Source of the DNA: Nothopassalora personata
Taxonomy: Eukaryota; Ascomycota; Dothideomycetes; Mycosphaerellales; Mycosphaerellaceae
DNA: 64,000 nucleotides
Assembly: GCA_033816765.1 (NCBI GenBank)
Contig: CM066287.1
Span: 4,092,001 to 4,156,000 of the forward strand
Direction of reading: 5' to 3'
The notes below the pieces were generated by a model, which saw nothing but the letters and a program-made list of their open reading frames with translations, was not told the DNA's origin and searched no databases. Both the position numbers and the translations under genes were made by a program. Below, in pieces: positions 22,689 through 33,160 of the stretch (position 1 is the stretch's first letter; each line of letters starts with the position of its first letter).

Positions 22689-23576
22689 ATGGCAACCATG
22701 TTGACCACACCGCTGAAGCGAGCTGCCCTGGAATCTCCATCACGACTGCCTCCAACGTTTCTTCTCCCGTGGATCGCGAGCCTCAGTCTCAGCACGACAG
22801 CGACAACGACATGGACAGAAAGCAGTCCTCGGACCAAGCGCATAGTGAGCAGGAAAGACAAACCGCAGAAGGCGCAATCACAAGCATACAAGAGGCCACC
22901 ACAATGGAGGAGTCTATCATTGGCGTCTCAGGATGCAAGTAATGCCTCCGCAACACCGCCGCCTCCTCCATCTTCACAGGCAACCGGTCCAGCCCCTCCA
23001 CCACTGCAAATTTCCACCCAGCTACGAGAATTACTTCCAGTGCTGCGAGCGCAAAGCCCTCATTATATTACCGTACACATCCACGGCAACCCGTACCTGG
23101 TCACAGAAGGCGACACAGTACGGCTGCCATTCCTGATGCACGACGTCGAGCCCGGCGACGTCCTCCGACTGAACAGAGCCATCAATCTCGGAAGCAGGGA
23201 GTTCACTCTCAAAGCACCTGCAGCAGCACCCAAGCTGAAGAGTCCCACCACCACGACTGTGGAATTCGTAGATCCCACCACAGGCTCGCTCGCCAGCCGT
23301 TCGCGAGTTATGCCCACAGGTCCACTCGCGGCGACACCCTCGGCGATACACGCTCCACATTTCGTGCCCCATATCGCCAAAGGCAAATTCTCCTACATTG
23401 ACGACCGACTATTCGTCTGCAGAGCAGTCGTGATGGGAGTAGAGAGCGAGCCACTACGCATCAAGGAGAAGACGAAGCGGAGAAACAGGCACGTGAGGAA
23501 AGTCAAGAGCAAGCATCGATACACCATCTTGAAGATCAAGGAGCTACGGATCAAGAGTGTTGAGGAGTTGGAGTGA
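22689..23576 (+). CDS. MRPL21: Mitochondrial large ribosomal subunit protein bL21m
   Basis: 295 aa. The N-terminal part (to about residue 80) is rich in Ser, Thr, Arg and Lys and serves as an import leader, followed by a Pro-rich linker (TPPPPPSSQ). The L21 fold runs from about residue 120: [27 protein letters not shown] and [13 protein letters not shown] at the start, and the closing motif [25 protein letters not shown] near the C-terminus. A long insertion (about 205-250) splits the domain, as is common in fungal bL21m. Start taken as ATG 22689; ATG 22698 is an alternative. It is called Mrpl49 in yeast nomenclature. Confidence 0.9.
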   Translation: MATMLTTPLKRAALESPSRLPPTFLLPWIASLSLSTTATTTWTESSPRTKRIVSRKDKPQKAQSQAYKRPPQWRSLSLASQDASNASATPPPPPSSQATGPAPPPLQISTQLRELLPVLRAQSPHYITVHIHGNPYLVTEGDTVRLPFLMHDVEPGDVLRLNRAINLGSREFTLKAPAAAPKLKSPTTTTVEFVDPTTGSLASRSRVMPTGPLAATPSAIHAPHFVPHIAKGKFSYIDDRLFVCRAVVMGVESEPLRIKEKTKRRNRHVRKVKSKHRYTILKIKELRIKSVEELE

Positions 23577-24025
23577 CATCAAAGAGTTCATGCGAGCACA
23601 ATTGACGTGAGGCGGTAGCGCAGTACCACAACCTCCCGGGTTACAGACTTCCACTGAGGTTCGAGAGTTATAGACAGCCTGTCATGATGGGAATATGCCC
23701 AAGACGCCTACACAACCTGCATGTGACGGTATGCCGTTCAAGCCTGCGGACTGATCGCCGTGTATGTGGCAAGAATGGGAACTATATTAGAGGAGCATGC
23801 CCCTCCGGCATCGCGGTCGCCATCTGATGAAATTCCAAAGCTCTGGCAGCCTTCAACGACGTTTCAGACTTGACGCGAAGCACAGACTGCCAGCTGGGAT
23901 GCGGCAAAGCAAAGCCGCGATCATGTACATTAGCCGTAGCAGTGTAACACTGTACAAAGCATCTTTCAGGAATGTCACCCGGCGCCAGAGATACTCTCAG
24001 GTACTTATATCATAATGCACAATGT
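23577..24025. other. Intergenic, convergent 3' ends
   Basis: About 450 bp between bL21m and the duplicated VPS10 3' region. No gene-like signal. Confidence 0.5.
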
Positions 24026-24229
24026 CTTATCCTATCTACATGTACAACGCCTCATCGCAAATCGCTAGGATGCAGCAGCAGGCAGAGAGAGAATCACCAC
24101 TATACATCCTCATCACTGTCCTCCCCCCTTATCCTATCTACATGTACAACGCCTCATCGCAAATCGCTAGGATGCAGCAGCAGGCAGAGAGAGAATCACC
24201 ACTATACATCCTCATCACTGTCCTCCCCC
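24026..24229. repeat. Perfect 102-bp tandem duplication over the VPS10 stop codon
   Basis: Two adjacent identical 102-bp units, 24026-24127 and 24128-24229, without a single difference that I could find. The right-hand copy contains the last coding bases and stop codon of VPS10 (stop at 24204-24202). The left-hand copy therefore repeats the C-terminal codons inside the 3' UTR. The unit starts CTTATCCTATCTACATG and ends CTGTCCTCCCCC. No terminal inverted repeat or target-site duplication is visible, so it is a simple duplication rather than an element. Confidence 0.95.
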
Positions 24230-27200
24230 AGCAATTCGCCCTCGTCAGGGTCAACGACGGCATAATCGCCCCTGCCTCGTTGGAAGCTACTCCTGCTCGT
24301 GTAAGGCCCGGTGTAGCCACCACTACTTCGGCCCAATCTTGTTGATACAGTTCTCCATATGCTGCCCACCAACAGCGGTATAGCAGCAAGTACAGCGACA
24401 ATGCCAGAGACTGCCATGACGGGGTACTTGATCCACGGAGCATCACCATCAAAAGCGTCTCCAAAGCCGCTGCCCATGTTGTCGCCGAGTTTGATGCGGC
24501 CGAACTTGCCGTCCCAGTTCTTCCAGACCCAGTATCCTATACCCGCTGCCGCGGCAATGGGGATGACGATCGCGAAGAACAGTCCGGCGCCGCTGATGGC
24601 GTGTTTCTTGTTGTACTCTTTTTCTTTGCCTGGGCACGGGATAGGGGCGCCGGGTTGGTCCAGATTCGATCCACCCTCTGGGTCACACGTCGACAGTGGA
24701 ATGCGACGGTAGCCTATGGTTTCGTAGTATTCAAGTAGATCCGGGTTCTTCTTGCAGACAGCCGCTGGGTCTTGGTCCTCCAGTCCTGCCACCTTCTTAC
24801 ACGATCCATCGGTGGCGCGCTCGTAATTGTAATCGCACTCGAAGTCTTCCCGAGTACAGGTGCAGTTCTTCAAGATACTGTGTAGGTGATCGCGTTTTTC
24901 GCCATTGTAGCAGTTATGGTCGGGCTTTTTGCGGTGATACTGAGCAACGTGACCAAAGAGGCAGCCATTCTTCGAGTAGGGATGTTCAGGTGCCCACAAG
25001 GTGTAGTCGTCAGCCTCGGGGTTCTTCTCGTCAAGCTTACACTGTTCACTTCTTTCTTTCAAGCCGCTGAAGTCGATATTGATGGTCGCAATGCTGGAGC
25101 CAATCTTGCCCCAGAGCAGAAAGTTGCGGCTTGTGTCGCTCGGCACGGTGGTAATGTCTTCGACAATCATCTCTTCGCCGAACTTGAACTCATGCCAGTC
25201 TTCGCCCTCATTGAGTGTGTAGCGGATGGAGTCGGTTGGTTCGTCCTCCTTGACGATGACAATGATGGAGCCTTGATCACCGTACTCCCACATCCAGTTG
25301 CCCGGCGCGGCAAAGTGCCAATTCAGTCCGCCGTCTCGTGTGATGAACGTGTCAGCATCTTTCTTGTATCCAAGGAACTCGCCGACGTTGCCGGTGCCCA
25401 TCATCAACCCAACAGCGCTCCCGGAGCTGAAAGTGTCTCGAGGATCCTTCCGCTCTGTATAACCATGGAGATGCAGTTTGCACTTTGGATCGGATTTCGA
25501 GCAGTCGTACTTGACGCCCGTCGGAGGATCCTCAGCCGGCACCTTCAATTGCTCCCAACGGCTGCCATCATTGTGGGTGATCCAGGTCTGCAGCTTCTTT
25601 GAGCTTCCTCCGTCGACTTCCTTGACGTTGGCCACCCTGTTGATGACAGCCACGCCCTCAAGACCCTGCATCTTCTCAAAGTCCACGTAGCCAGCATCGT
25701 TTCTGTTGACCTCGGCCACAGAAAGAACATATGAGGTACCATTACTGTTACTCTTGATGATGCTCCCGTACTCTTGGTCCTTGATGTTGTTCACAGTGAC
25801 ATGCAGGAAGATCGCATGTGTGCTTGAATCGAGCACAGTGTATGCCTGCTGGTGAGGCACATGAAAGTTGCGCGGGAATTCGGCGTCCGCGAAGCTGACA
25901 CCGTCGATGCTGGTGTCGACCTTCAAGGTTTCTTGCTCGGTGTCGCGCACAGCAACAACGATGTACTCTGCCATCGTTGCAAAGCTGATGACATCCCGCT
26001 TAACCTCCTTTTGATGCTTGAAGAAGTCGTCGCTGCTGAGCAGCAGTAGTGAGGAGTCCTTGTTCTCATTCTCGTACTGCTCGCAGAACACGAGATTGTC
26101 TGAGCCTTCGCGGTCGTCTCTGTAGACAAATTGACATTTCCGGACGGAACGAAGTAGCGCCTCCCACCCTTCGCCTCCATGTTCGGAAACGTGCGCGACT
26201 GTCAAACAGTCGGCCGACTTGTATTTGCAATCGCGAGAGCCTGTCCAAATTAACCAGTCTTTGTTGGTGGGATGGAATGACAGTACCTGTATGGCATCGC
26301 GGTTTGGCTCTTCAGGTGCCTCAAACTTGTGGAACCTTTGTCCTCGGTCGGTGGAGTAGTGCACAGTCTTCGATGGTGTGATCATGTACACATAATCGTT
26401 GAAGTACTGGTGAGGATAGATAGCCACGATCTCTTCGTCCTTAAGAATCTGCTCCCACTTCTTGCCGTGGTCGTGAGACTTCCATACCTCGCGTCGCTCT
26501 GTGCGCATGATGATAGACTCATCGGTCCCGGAGGAGGATGGCTCACGTTCAAGGTAGTAGTACTCGACGAATCTGTTGCCCTCAAACTTGGTGACCTCGG
26601 TTGAGATGTCGCCAGTGACGGGTGGAACCTTCGTATCTGTGCATTCTCGATCCACTTCTTCAGCGAGGTTGATAGATCCGGTGGCATCCACATCGCAGTC
26701 ATCTCCTGGTATCAGTCTGTATCCCGATGTACCCTGGAACTTGGTCTTGCCGCCGTCACAAGCACCCTCGGGAGCTACGACAGGTCCAACCTGAACACAC
26801 TTGCCATCCTCCTTCTTGAAGTTGTAATCACATTCGAAGTCCTCCTTGGTACATTTACAGCGTTTCCTTTCCTCTTGCGGATCCTCGAAATGATCTGATA
26901 TGACGACACAATCGGCGTCAGCCTTTCTCCTGACGAAGTGCTGAGTGTGGCCCATAATGCAAGTAGGCTGGTCATTGTCGTCTACACGAGCAGACCACCT
27001 CTCCATGTCGTTATCCTTGCACTTTCGGTTTGACAGATCCTTGAAGTTGATGGCAATCGTCAAATGTTCGGTTCCCGAACCGCCGCCTCGAGTCGCAACC
27101 AACAAGAATTTCGTCGAAGTCGAGTCAGGCGTGGTTGTTAACAATAGTGGCTTGATCTTGTCTTTGAGAGTGACCTTCTCCCAGTTCTTGCCGTAATCGA

Positions 27201-28656
27201 TTGACCACTTCACCACGTCAGTTTCGCCATCTCGCACTGCCACCAGCACCGAACCCTGAGCACCGAACTCGTAGATGTGTGGCTTCTCGATTGCAAGGCT
27301 CCAGGTTAGCCCAGCATCGTCTGACACGTATAGGTCGCCTTCTTCATACTCTTTCAGAGAATCTCCGATGTTGCCCACGCCCATTATGATTCCAGGGGCT
27401 GGGCTGCTGAATATGCGGCCAACATTGTGCGGGCTGGTTACAGAGTGCAGATGAAGAGTGTGCTTCTCGAATTTCATGTTTTGCCATTCCCTGCCGTCAT
27501 CGAAAGATATCTGGGAGACAATCTTCTTCTCGGCTAACCATTTGCGCTCAACTTCTTCCCAGTTGGCGACTGTGTTGGCCAAGACGATACCTTGGATGTT
27601 AGACACCTTCTCAAAGTCCACGTAGCCTTTACTGTTGCGGTTGGTATGTTCGAGGTTCTTTGTGAAGAACGTGCCATTGCTGTTGGAGGTCAAGAGCACT
27701 CCCATTGGAGACAATTGTGTCGTGGTCATCACATCAACTTGCATGCTGTAGTTGGTGCTCTCCAGAATCGTATAGGCGCCCTCCTCAAGCTTGTGCTCCC
27801 CAAATTCAGCCCGGTGCCAGGTTTTGGTGTCGTCTGTCACATACATTGCCATCTCGGAAGTCCTGTCACTCTTGACTGCGAAGACTATATGTCGCTTCAC
27901 CGAAGCGATATTGATGATGTCCTCGACCGTTCGACCATCGCTCATTATAGGTTCGGTCTGATCCCCGTCGGCGAAGAAGACATCCGAGTATACCACTTTG
28001 TTCCTGGACGAGAACCACGAGCCTTGGGTGATGCACAGTATCCGGTTTTGGTCCAGCTTCTCATCTCCAGTCGTGAAGATGTCAGTGCTCTTTGCCCATA
28101 TACAGATCTCCAAATCGCCTTCCTTTCCCAGTGGCTTCGGCTCCGTTTTGAAACCGTCGATTGTGTAATAGATGATTGACTCGCAGATCAAGCCTCTACA
28201 TAATTCCGCGTTGTATATCATGCGCTGGGGATCTGTCGCATGGAACGTGATGCCTGGACGGGTGTGGGCTGGGCTTGTCTCCGACTTGAACGACATCCAC
28301 GTCTCTCCTCGATCGTGAGTGATCCAATGCTCATTCTTGTGCCCCAAAATGACTGCCGTCTGCTTGTCAAGCGGATGCTTCAACACTTCCATAACATCCT
28401 TGATATCATCGTCGCCACTCTTGCAGGTCTGCCACTTGGAGCCGCCGTCGGTGGAACGCCAGGCTTTGATGAGCTCGGCGTCGTCCCCGGGGTCGAGAGC
28501 GGTGAGCAGGACGGTGTCGCTGTCTTCGAAGAACAGAATGTTGTGGGGCTGATTTGGCCACGCCGTCTCCTCGATCGTGGGCTCGTCCGTCTTTCCCGCA
28601 GCTCCCAGCGCCAGCAGGTTGACGGCCAGCGCCAGCAGAAGGCGTAGTTGGCGCAT
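24202..28656 (-). CDS. VPS10: Vacuolar protein sorting/targeting receptor Vps10 (sortilin family)
   Basis: 1484-aa single-exon type I receptor that cycles between late Golgi and endosome and delivers carboxypeptidase Y-like cargo to the vacuole. A signal peptide (LRLLLALAVNLLALGAAG, residues 3-21) precedes two sortilin-type beta-propeller/10CC units. Asp-box-like motifs recur: STDGGSKW, THDRGETW, SDDAGLTWS, STDRGQRFH, TRDGGLNW. Cys-rich 10CC modules contain CKCTKEDFECDYNF (about 610) and the parallel CTCTREDFECDYNY (about 1270). A membrane helix lies at about 1353-1376 and a second hydrophobic segment at about 1408-1428. The cytosolic tail ends DEGELLGEDSDEDV, acidic as in sorting tails. The stop lies in a tandem duplication. 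Confidence 0.97.
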   Translation of the reverse strand: MRQLRLLLALAVNLLALGAAGKTDEPTIEETAWPNQPHNILFFEDSDTVLLTALDPGDDAELIKAWRSTDGGSKWQTCKSGDDDIKDVMEVLKHPLDKQTAVILGHKNEHWITHDRGETWMSFKSETSPAHTRPGITFHATDPQRMIYNAELCRGLICESIIYYTIDGFKTEPKPLGKEGDLEICIWAKSTDIFTTGDEKLDQNRILCITQGSWFSSRNKVVYSDVFFADGDQTEPIMSDGRTVEDIINIASVKRHIVFAVKSDRTSEMAMYVTDDTKTWHRAEFGEHKLEEGAYTILESTNYSMQVDVMTTTQLSPMGVLLTSNSNGTFFTKNLEHTNRNSKGYVDFEKVSNIQGIVLANTVANWEEVERKWLAEKKIVSQISFDDGREWQNMKFEKHTLHLHSVTSPHNVGRIFSSPAPGIIMGVGNIGDSLKEYEEGDLYVSDDAGLTWSLAIEKPHIYEFGAQGSVLVAVRDGETDVVKWSIDYGKNWEKVTLKDKIKPLLLTTTPDSTSTKFLLVATRGGGSGTEHLTIAINFKDLSNRKCKDNDMERWSARVDDNDQPTCIMGHTQHFVRRKADADCVVISDHFEDPQEERKRCKCTKEDFECDYNFKKEDGKCVQVGPVVAPEGACDGGKTKFQGTSGYRLIPGDDCDVDATGSINLAEEVDRECTDTKVPPVTGDISTEVTKFEGNRFVEYYYLEREPSSSGTDESIIMRTERREVWKSHDHGKKWEQILKDEEIVAIYPHQYFNDYVYMITPSKTVHYSTDRGQRFHKFEAPEEPNRDAIQVLSFHPTNKDWLIWTGSRDCKYKSADCLTVAHVSEHGGEGWEALLRSVRKCQFVYRDDREGSDNLVFCEQYENENKDSSLLLLSSDDFFKHQKEVKRDVISFATMAEYIVVAVRDTEQETLKVDTSIDGVSFADAEFPRNFHVPHQQAYTVLDSSTHAIFLHVTVNNIKDQEYGSIIKSNSNGTSYVLSVAEVNRNDAGYVDFEKMQGLEGVAVINRVANVKEVDGGSSKKLQTWITHNDGSRWEQLKVPAEDPPTGVKYDCSKSDPKCKLHLHGYTERKDPRDTFSSGSAVGLMMGTGNVGEFLGYKKDADTFITRDGGLNWHFAAPGNWMWEYGDQGSIIVIVKEDEPTDSIRYTLNEGEDWHEFKFGEEMIVEDITTVPSDTSRNFLLWGKIGSSIATINIDFSGLKERSEQCKLDEKNPEADDYTLWAPEHPYSKNGCLFGHVAQYHRKKPDHNCYNGEKRDHLHSILKNCTCTREDFECDYNYERATDGSCKKVAGLEDQDPAAVCKKNPDLLEYYETIGYRRIPLSTCDPEGGSNLDQPGAPIPCPGKEKEYNKKHAISGAGLFFAIVIPIAAAAGIGYWVWKNWDGKFGRIKLGDNMGSGFGDAFDGDAPWIKYPVMAVSGIVAVLAAIPLLVGSIWRTVSTRLGRSSGGYTGPYTSRSSFQRGRGDYAVVDPDEGELLGEDSDEDV

Positions 28657-29005
28657 CGTGAGCGCTATCGTCTGTCGTCGTGGGGTGAAGCACGCATCGG
28701 ATCAGTAGAGGTGATGGATGCCAGCGGCTAGATGTTGACGCCTACAGCAGCAGAACTACGTGTATCAGCTGCGACTAGCTATTCCATGTCCGCGGGCGTT
28801 TCTGCTTAGTTGTCCGTTAAGCGAGCTGACAGGCATCACACGTGCAACAACATGATGCACGTCACTTCCAAATCGACACCGTACGTGTAAATTACAATTA
28901 TCACTCACTCAATTGCACACCTAGAGCTGGTTCAAGTACCCTGCCACCTTCTTGCCTCACGAGCGACATCATGCCACCCCGACTTTCTTCCCGTCGGAAC
29001 CAACC
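28657..29005. other. Intergenic, VPS10 promoter
   Basis: 349 bp upstream of the VPS10 start (minus strand) and downstream of the 115-aa gene. Nothing else recognised. Confidence 0.5.
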
Positions 29006-29405
29006 TCATCCAAACATGTTCACCAGCAGACCTTGCAACATCGGGTGACCCTTCGCCTTCTTCAGCGGGTAGATCTTCTTGTAATTCGCCATGCTGTACT
29101 TCCGCAGTTGGTTGAGTGAAGGGAATCGATGAATCGCCTGCCCCTTCTCCTTCGCCTCAACATAGTCGACGATGTTCACAAACACGCCTTTGAGGTTCTG
29201 TGGGACATGCTCAGCCATGTGGCATACCGACGAGAGGCATCCGACCTACCTTCTTGCATTGAGTGATGGACTTGCCGACTTCCACTCCTACGTCCTTGCA
29301 GAGAGTCTGCCAACTGGCGAGCTTGTTGTCATCCTTGCCGTACTGCGCGTCGAAGAAAGTGGCGACTTTGGCCATGATGGCCTTGTGACTCTTGGGGCTC
29401 GGCAT
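29006..29405 (-). CDS. Conserved small fungal protein, function unknown
   Basis: 115 aa in two exons: 29405-29250 and 29197-29006 (donor GTAGGT, acceptor CAG, phase 0). The join reads SITQCKK|NLKGVFVNIVDYV. The protein is basic and compact: KAIMAKVATFFDAQYGK, a central single Trp (SWQTLCKDVGVEVG) and PLKKAKGHPMLQGLLVNMF at the end. The pattern (ATFFD...WQTLC.DVGV..G.S...CKK.LK...VNI.D...) looks like a fungal-specific family that I have seen only as hypothetical. No signal peptide or membrane segment. No function is proposed. Confidence 0.8.
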
Positions 29406-29789
29406 TCTGCTCTGTTGAGCAGTGTTCTGTGGTTCGGGCGTCTTCTGTCACAGTTCGAGAGCGTCAGTGTCCTGAGGCTTTGTAGAATGATACAGACAAT
29501 CCCAAGGCCCCATTATGTTTGCATCTATCGCCGCGTTTGCCAACTTGACCCACGCTGATTAGTATGCAGGGTTCTGCCAGGATGCGCGGAAGCCTGCATT
29601 GCAAACGCCTAAGCCACGAACCACCATAACCGACGGTCAGTTGTTAGCAAGCGATGCTTAGCCCAGTCTTCGATCACCAAGAGCATTGTTGTGATTCGAC
29701 TGAGATTTCCTAGTCAGCGTTCGAGAGGATATCAAATTATGTCCAACATATATACACATGTGCTTATATCTGAAATCATCCACACATCT
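29406..29789. other. Intergenic
   Basis: 384 bp between the 115-aa gene start and the 3' end of the GPI-protein gene. It holds the promoter of the former and 3' UTR of the latter; no further feature was recognised. Confidence 0.5.
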
Positions 29790-30604
29790 TTAAAGGGCAA
29801 GTGCACCCAAAGCAACCACACCGAGGAAGCCTGCTGCGGCAGTGGCGCGTGAAGCAGCGCCGGTCTGGGCCACGGGGCCCGTCGCCGTCGCATTACTCGT
29901 CGCATTACCCGTCGGTGTGCTGGAGGAAGTTGTGCCGGTAGTCACGGTCGAGTTCTCAGACGAATCGGTGGCAGAGGCGGACGACTCGGTGTTGGTAGCA
30001 GATGCGATGTTGGACGCTGTAAGAATGTCAGCTGAAATGATACCACGAATATAGGAAGGCGAGGAACACTAGATGTGTGTGCTACCGTGTCCATGGTCAC
30101 GCCTGAAGGGAGAGGGAACACACTTGAACTAGCCTTAGTAGACACGGCACTGGAGGCTCCTGAAGATGCGGCGCTGGTGCTCGCAGGTGTGGTATTGCTA
30201 CTGTTGATAACGAACTGTGGTGTGAAGTTGGTCTCTGTAGAGTCGCTGTCTGAAACGATCTCGACGGTGTAGTCTGAGCCCCGAACGATGTCACTAGGTA
30301 CGTTCCAAGTGTATGAACCGTTGTTCTGAATGCCAGCTGCAACTCGTTAGTCTGTGTTTGGTGGATCAATGCCATGGTGTGTAGACTGACTCGCGATGGG
30401 AGTGCCCTTATCCAGGTTGCCGCTTGAACCGCTTCGCAGAGTCAACGACACTGTGCCCTCGGTCGTAGGAGTCCATTCCAACACGAGTGGCTGGCCAGCA
30501 GACGCTGTGCGCCCTCCAGCGGGGTTCTTGAATGGGTTGGCATCTGAATTTGCATATGCGACAGCGCTGAGCAGCGCAGCGATGAAGGATCGTGTGAAGA
30601 ACAT
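29790..30604 (-). CDS. GPI-anchored Ser/Thr-rich wall protein (Kre9/Knh1-like N-domain), copy 1
   Basis: 217 aa in three exons: 30604-30391, 30336-30124 and 30016-29790. Donors are GTCAGT and GTGTGT; acceptors are CAG. Joins read GTPIA|T|GIQNNGSYTW and SS|T|SNIASATN. A signal peptide (FFTRSFIAALLSAVAYA) is followed by one Kre9/Knh1-type beta-sandwich domain: NPFKNPAGG..ASAGQPLVLEWTP, then GSYTWNVPSDIVRGSDYTVEIVSD. A Ser/Thr-rich stalk follows, then a C-terminal hydrophobic tail (AAAGFLGVVALGALAL) typical of GPI attachment. It probably sits at the plasma membrane or wall; yeast relatives affect beta-1,6-glucan. It is divergent from the paralogue at 32292. Confidence 0.88.
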
Positions 30605-32291
30605 GGTGGTTGATGCGTAAAAAGGTCTTGAGTAACGATCGTGTAACGTGAAAAATGGAAACAAAAGAGTGGTCGAGTCTGGGGACAGCCTAGGACCTGG
30701 CGGGAGGTTATTGAATGGATCAACAGGTACGAACGGCCCTGGTAGATCTGTATAGTTGATACCTAGGCTTGGGAGTCATTTAGCAGCCAATCATGGACTA
30801 CCTAGGTACGCTGTCGGCGAGACCCAGGCCAAGCTTGCAACAGAGTTCCGCCTAGAAGGCAACATCGTGGGACGGCTGTGGCGCCCTCGCGGCATGTTCA
30901 TGCGCAAACTAGACAGTGACAATTCGATCGTAGCAATGTTTGCGTATGCAAGACACTGAAATGCGGCAATCGTTGATCGAGGTATTCCTCAGACTTTGCG
31001 CAATTAACGACATCGCTTGCAGGCCCAGAACATTCGGTAGATCTCAGGGAGTCGTCTTCGCGGCTTGGAGATTGCGCCAGAGAGCGCCAGGTATCGGCCA
31101 TCGGAGATGAGAAGAATGTCCCAATTGCCGCCATGAGAGAGAGAGAGTGTGTGTCCATGAAAGTCGACACTATAGAACATGCCAAAGGACGTTCATCAGC
31201 GACCGTTCAACAGAATGATGCTAGCGAGTGACTACTTCATCCGTTGCTCGGCAGTGACTGCAACGACAGACTTGCGCTCGCAGCCCTGAGGTGGAATGGT
31301 CCATTGGTTCGCCGTGCAGCTGTCCCTCGCAAACCGGTTCTGCCGTTGCGTCGACAGCAAGTCCGTTGGTGGTGTGTGTGCGGTAGCGTAAGAGTTGGTA
31401 TGCGTTTCAACGCAATAATTAGAGCCATGTTAAACCTCGCTGCTGCTTCATGTTTGGAGAAAAATGACATGTAGAAGGTAGCTAACATCTCCCAGGATCA
31501 ATCCAGATGCTCCTCATCTTGCCAGCGCGCGGGGATATCCTCCCATGACCAGTACAGTATGAATCGGCTGGCATAGCGGCGTACAATTGAATCAGCTAGC
31601 GAGCTTGTGACAATCCGGTTTCATACTAGGAGATGTTACGTGAGAGATAGAGAGAGGCTCGCAGGGTTAGTTAGGGTTTAGGGTTAAAGCCGCTTCTGTA
31701 CCTTGAACTGGAAATAGACGTTGCAGGGGAGCTTCCCACTAGCGTATCTGCACGCGCATCGATAGCCTGCTCTTCTGTTTGGCATGACACGCTCGAAAAC
31801 TGCACGTGACACGTGAAGCCACGGATATATGCAGCAGTATCTTGCAGCGCGTCCTCCGGTAGCCGTCAAGCGGCAGCCGGACAGCCAGGAAACAAAGGCG
31901 CGCAACTGAATGAAGAAGCTTATTTTAAGGAACGATGAAAGCGACAGGCGTGACATGGATGCTTGCAGCGTGTTCATGCCTTCTGAACAGGGGGTGCCGA
32001 GCCAGGACTGCATCGATTGGTGCGTGCGAAATTATGTATGGGGCCGATGCAGATCGGCTGGCCGCTCCGAAGCACCCCACGGTGAGCTGAGAGAGCGCTC
32101 TTCTGTCGCGTTTCCCCTCTTGTTGTCCTCCCTGTTTGCAGCAGTATCACATCGCACACATCTATCTCTTTGTCAGTCATCCTCGACGTGCCACTCGTTA
32201 CCTCATCATACGTACGCTGTTCAACGATTCACCACCGCGACACATCTACCGCGCAGTACCGTCAAGCAGTCAATTATCATCAGAAGACAGA
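30605..32291. other. Intergenic between divergent GPI-protein paralogues
   Basis: About 1.7 kb containing both promoters. A short interstitial telomere-like tract lies at 31663-31687. Open frames here are short and without domains. Confidence 0.5.
31663..31687 (+). repeat. Interstitial telomere-like tract (degenerate TTAGGG)
   Basis: Three imperfect units of the fungal telomere repeat TTAGGG in direct order (GGGTTAG, TTAGGG, TTTAGGG, TTAA). It lies in the promoter space between the two GPI-protein genes. The tract is only about 25 bp, so chance, fill-in repair of a break by telomerase, or a binding site for a telobox-type factor are all possible. Confidence 0.7.
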
Positions 32292-33160
32292 ATGTTCGCC
32301 AAAGCTCTCATTGTTAGTGCGCTCGCCGCCTTTGCAGCCGCACAATCCTCGACTCTCTACTTTACGCGCGTCCCGAACCCGATCACCGCAGGACAACAGC
32401 AGGCTCTGACCTACGCGACCAACGACTCCACCGCAGTATGCTTGAGACGGTCTCTGTGCTGCGACTGTGAGCTAACGATATCATAGCCGGTCACCATCTT
32501 GTTGCGAAAGGGAAATTCGAACGACTTGCAGACTGTCGCGACTCTCACCACTAGTGCCACCAATGGACAGTACATCTGGAACGTTGACAAAAGTCTTGAG
32601 AATGGTTCCGACTACGCTCTGGAGATCAAGCAGGGCAAGGAGGTGAATTACTTCGGACCCTGTAAGCACCATCGTCTATCTCTGACATGAGAAACACTAC
32701 TAACGATGCGACAGTCTCGATTCAGGGCGGTGGCCAGGGCGGCAGCTCTAGCTCTTCATCTGCAGCCTCTTCATCTGCATCCGGATCGTAAGTCCAACAC
32801 CCTCGATGACTACAGTAGTTACCTCTCTAAACCATCTCTAGTTTGACCCACAGTGGCTCCAGCTCCGCCGTCGCTACCATCACCGCGTCGCACAACACGA
32901 CCGCCATCACGACCGCCACGATCAGCGCCGGGACGGGCTACTCGACGCTACGCAACACCACCTTCAGCTCCGCGACTCTCACCAGCTCCAGCTCCGAGCG
33001 CGCCACCAGGACTGCCACCACTAGCGGTGCCGGTTTCCAAGGCAGTCAGACCGCCTCGACCTCTGCTCCAGCCAACACCGGAGCAGCCTCCTCCCTCATT
33101 GCCACCGGCGGCAGCGCAGCCGTACTCGCCTTCGGTGCCGTTGCTGCCCTCTTCTTCTAA
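32292..33160 (+). CDS. GPI-anchored Ser/Thr-rich wall protein (Kre9/Knh1-like N-domain), copy 2
   Basis: 236 aa in four exons: 32292-32435, 32487-32661, 32715-32787 and 32842-33160. All introns are 51-54 bases with GTATGC, GTAAGC and GTAAGT donors. Signal peptide FAKALIVSALAAFAAAQ; Knh1-like domain with FTRVPNPITAGQQQALTYAT, VTILLRKGNSNDLQTVATL, GQYIWNVDKSLENGSDYALEIKQ; then a Gly/Ser linker, a long Ser/Thr/Ala stalk and a GPI-type tail ending SAAVLAFGAVAALFF. Domain order matches copy 1 (29790-30604) but the N-domains are clearly diverged, so duplication is old. Predicted cell-surface location; role inferred only from the family. Confidence 0.9.

Noticed and set aside
26382..28647. Long antisense frames within VPS10 (for example 195 codons at 27592-28179)
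   Set aside because: Shadows of a strongly coding opposite strand; no domains of their own.
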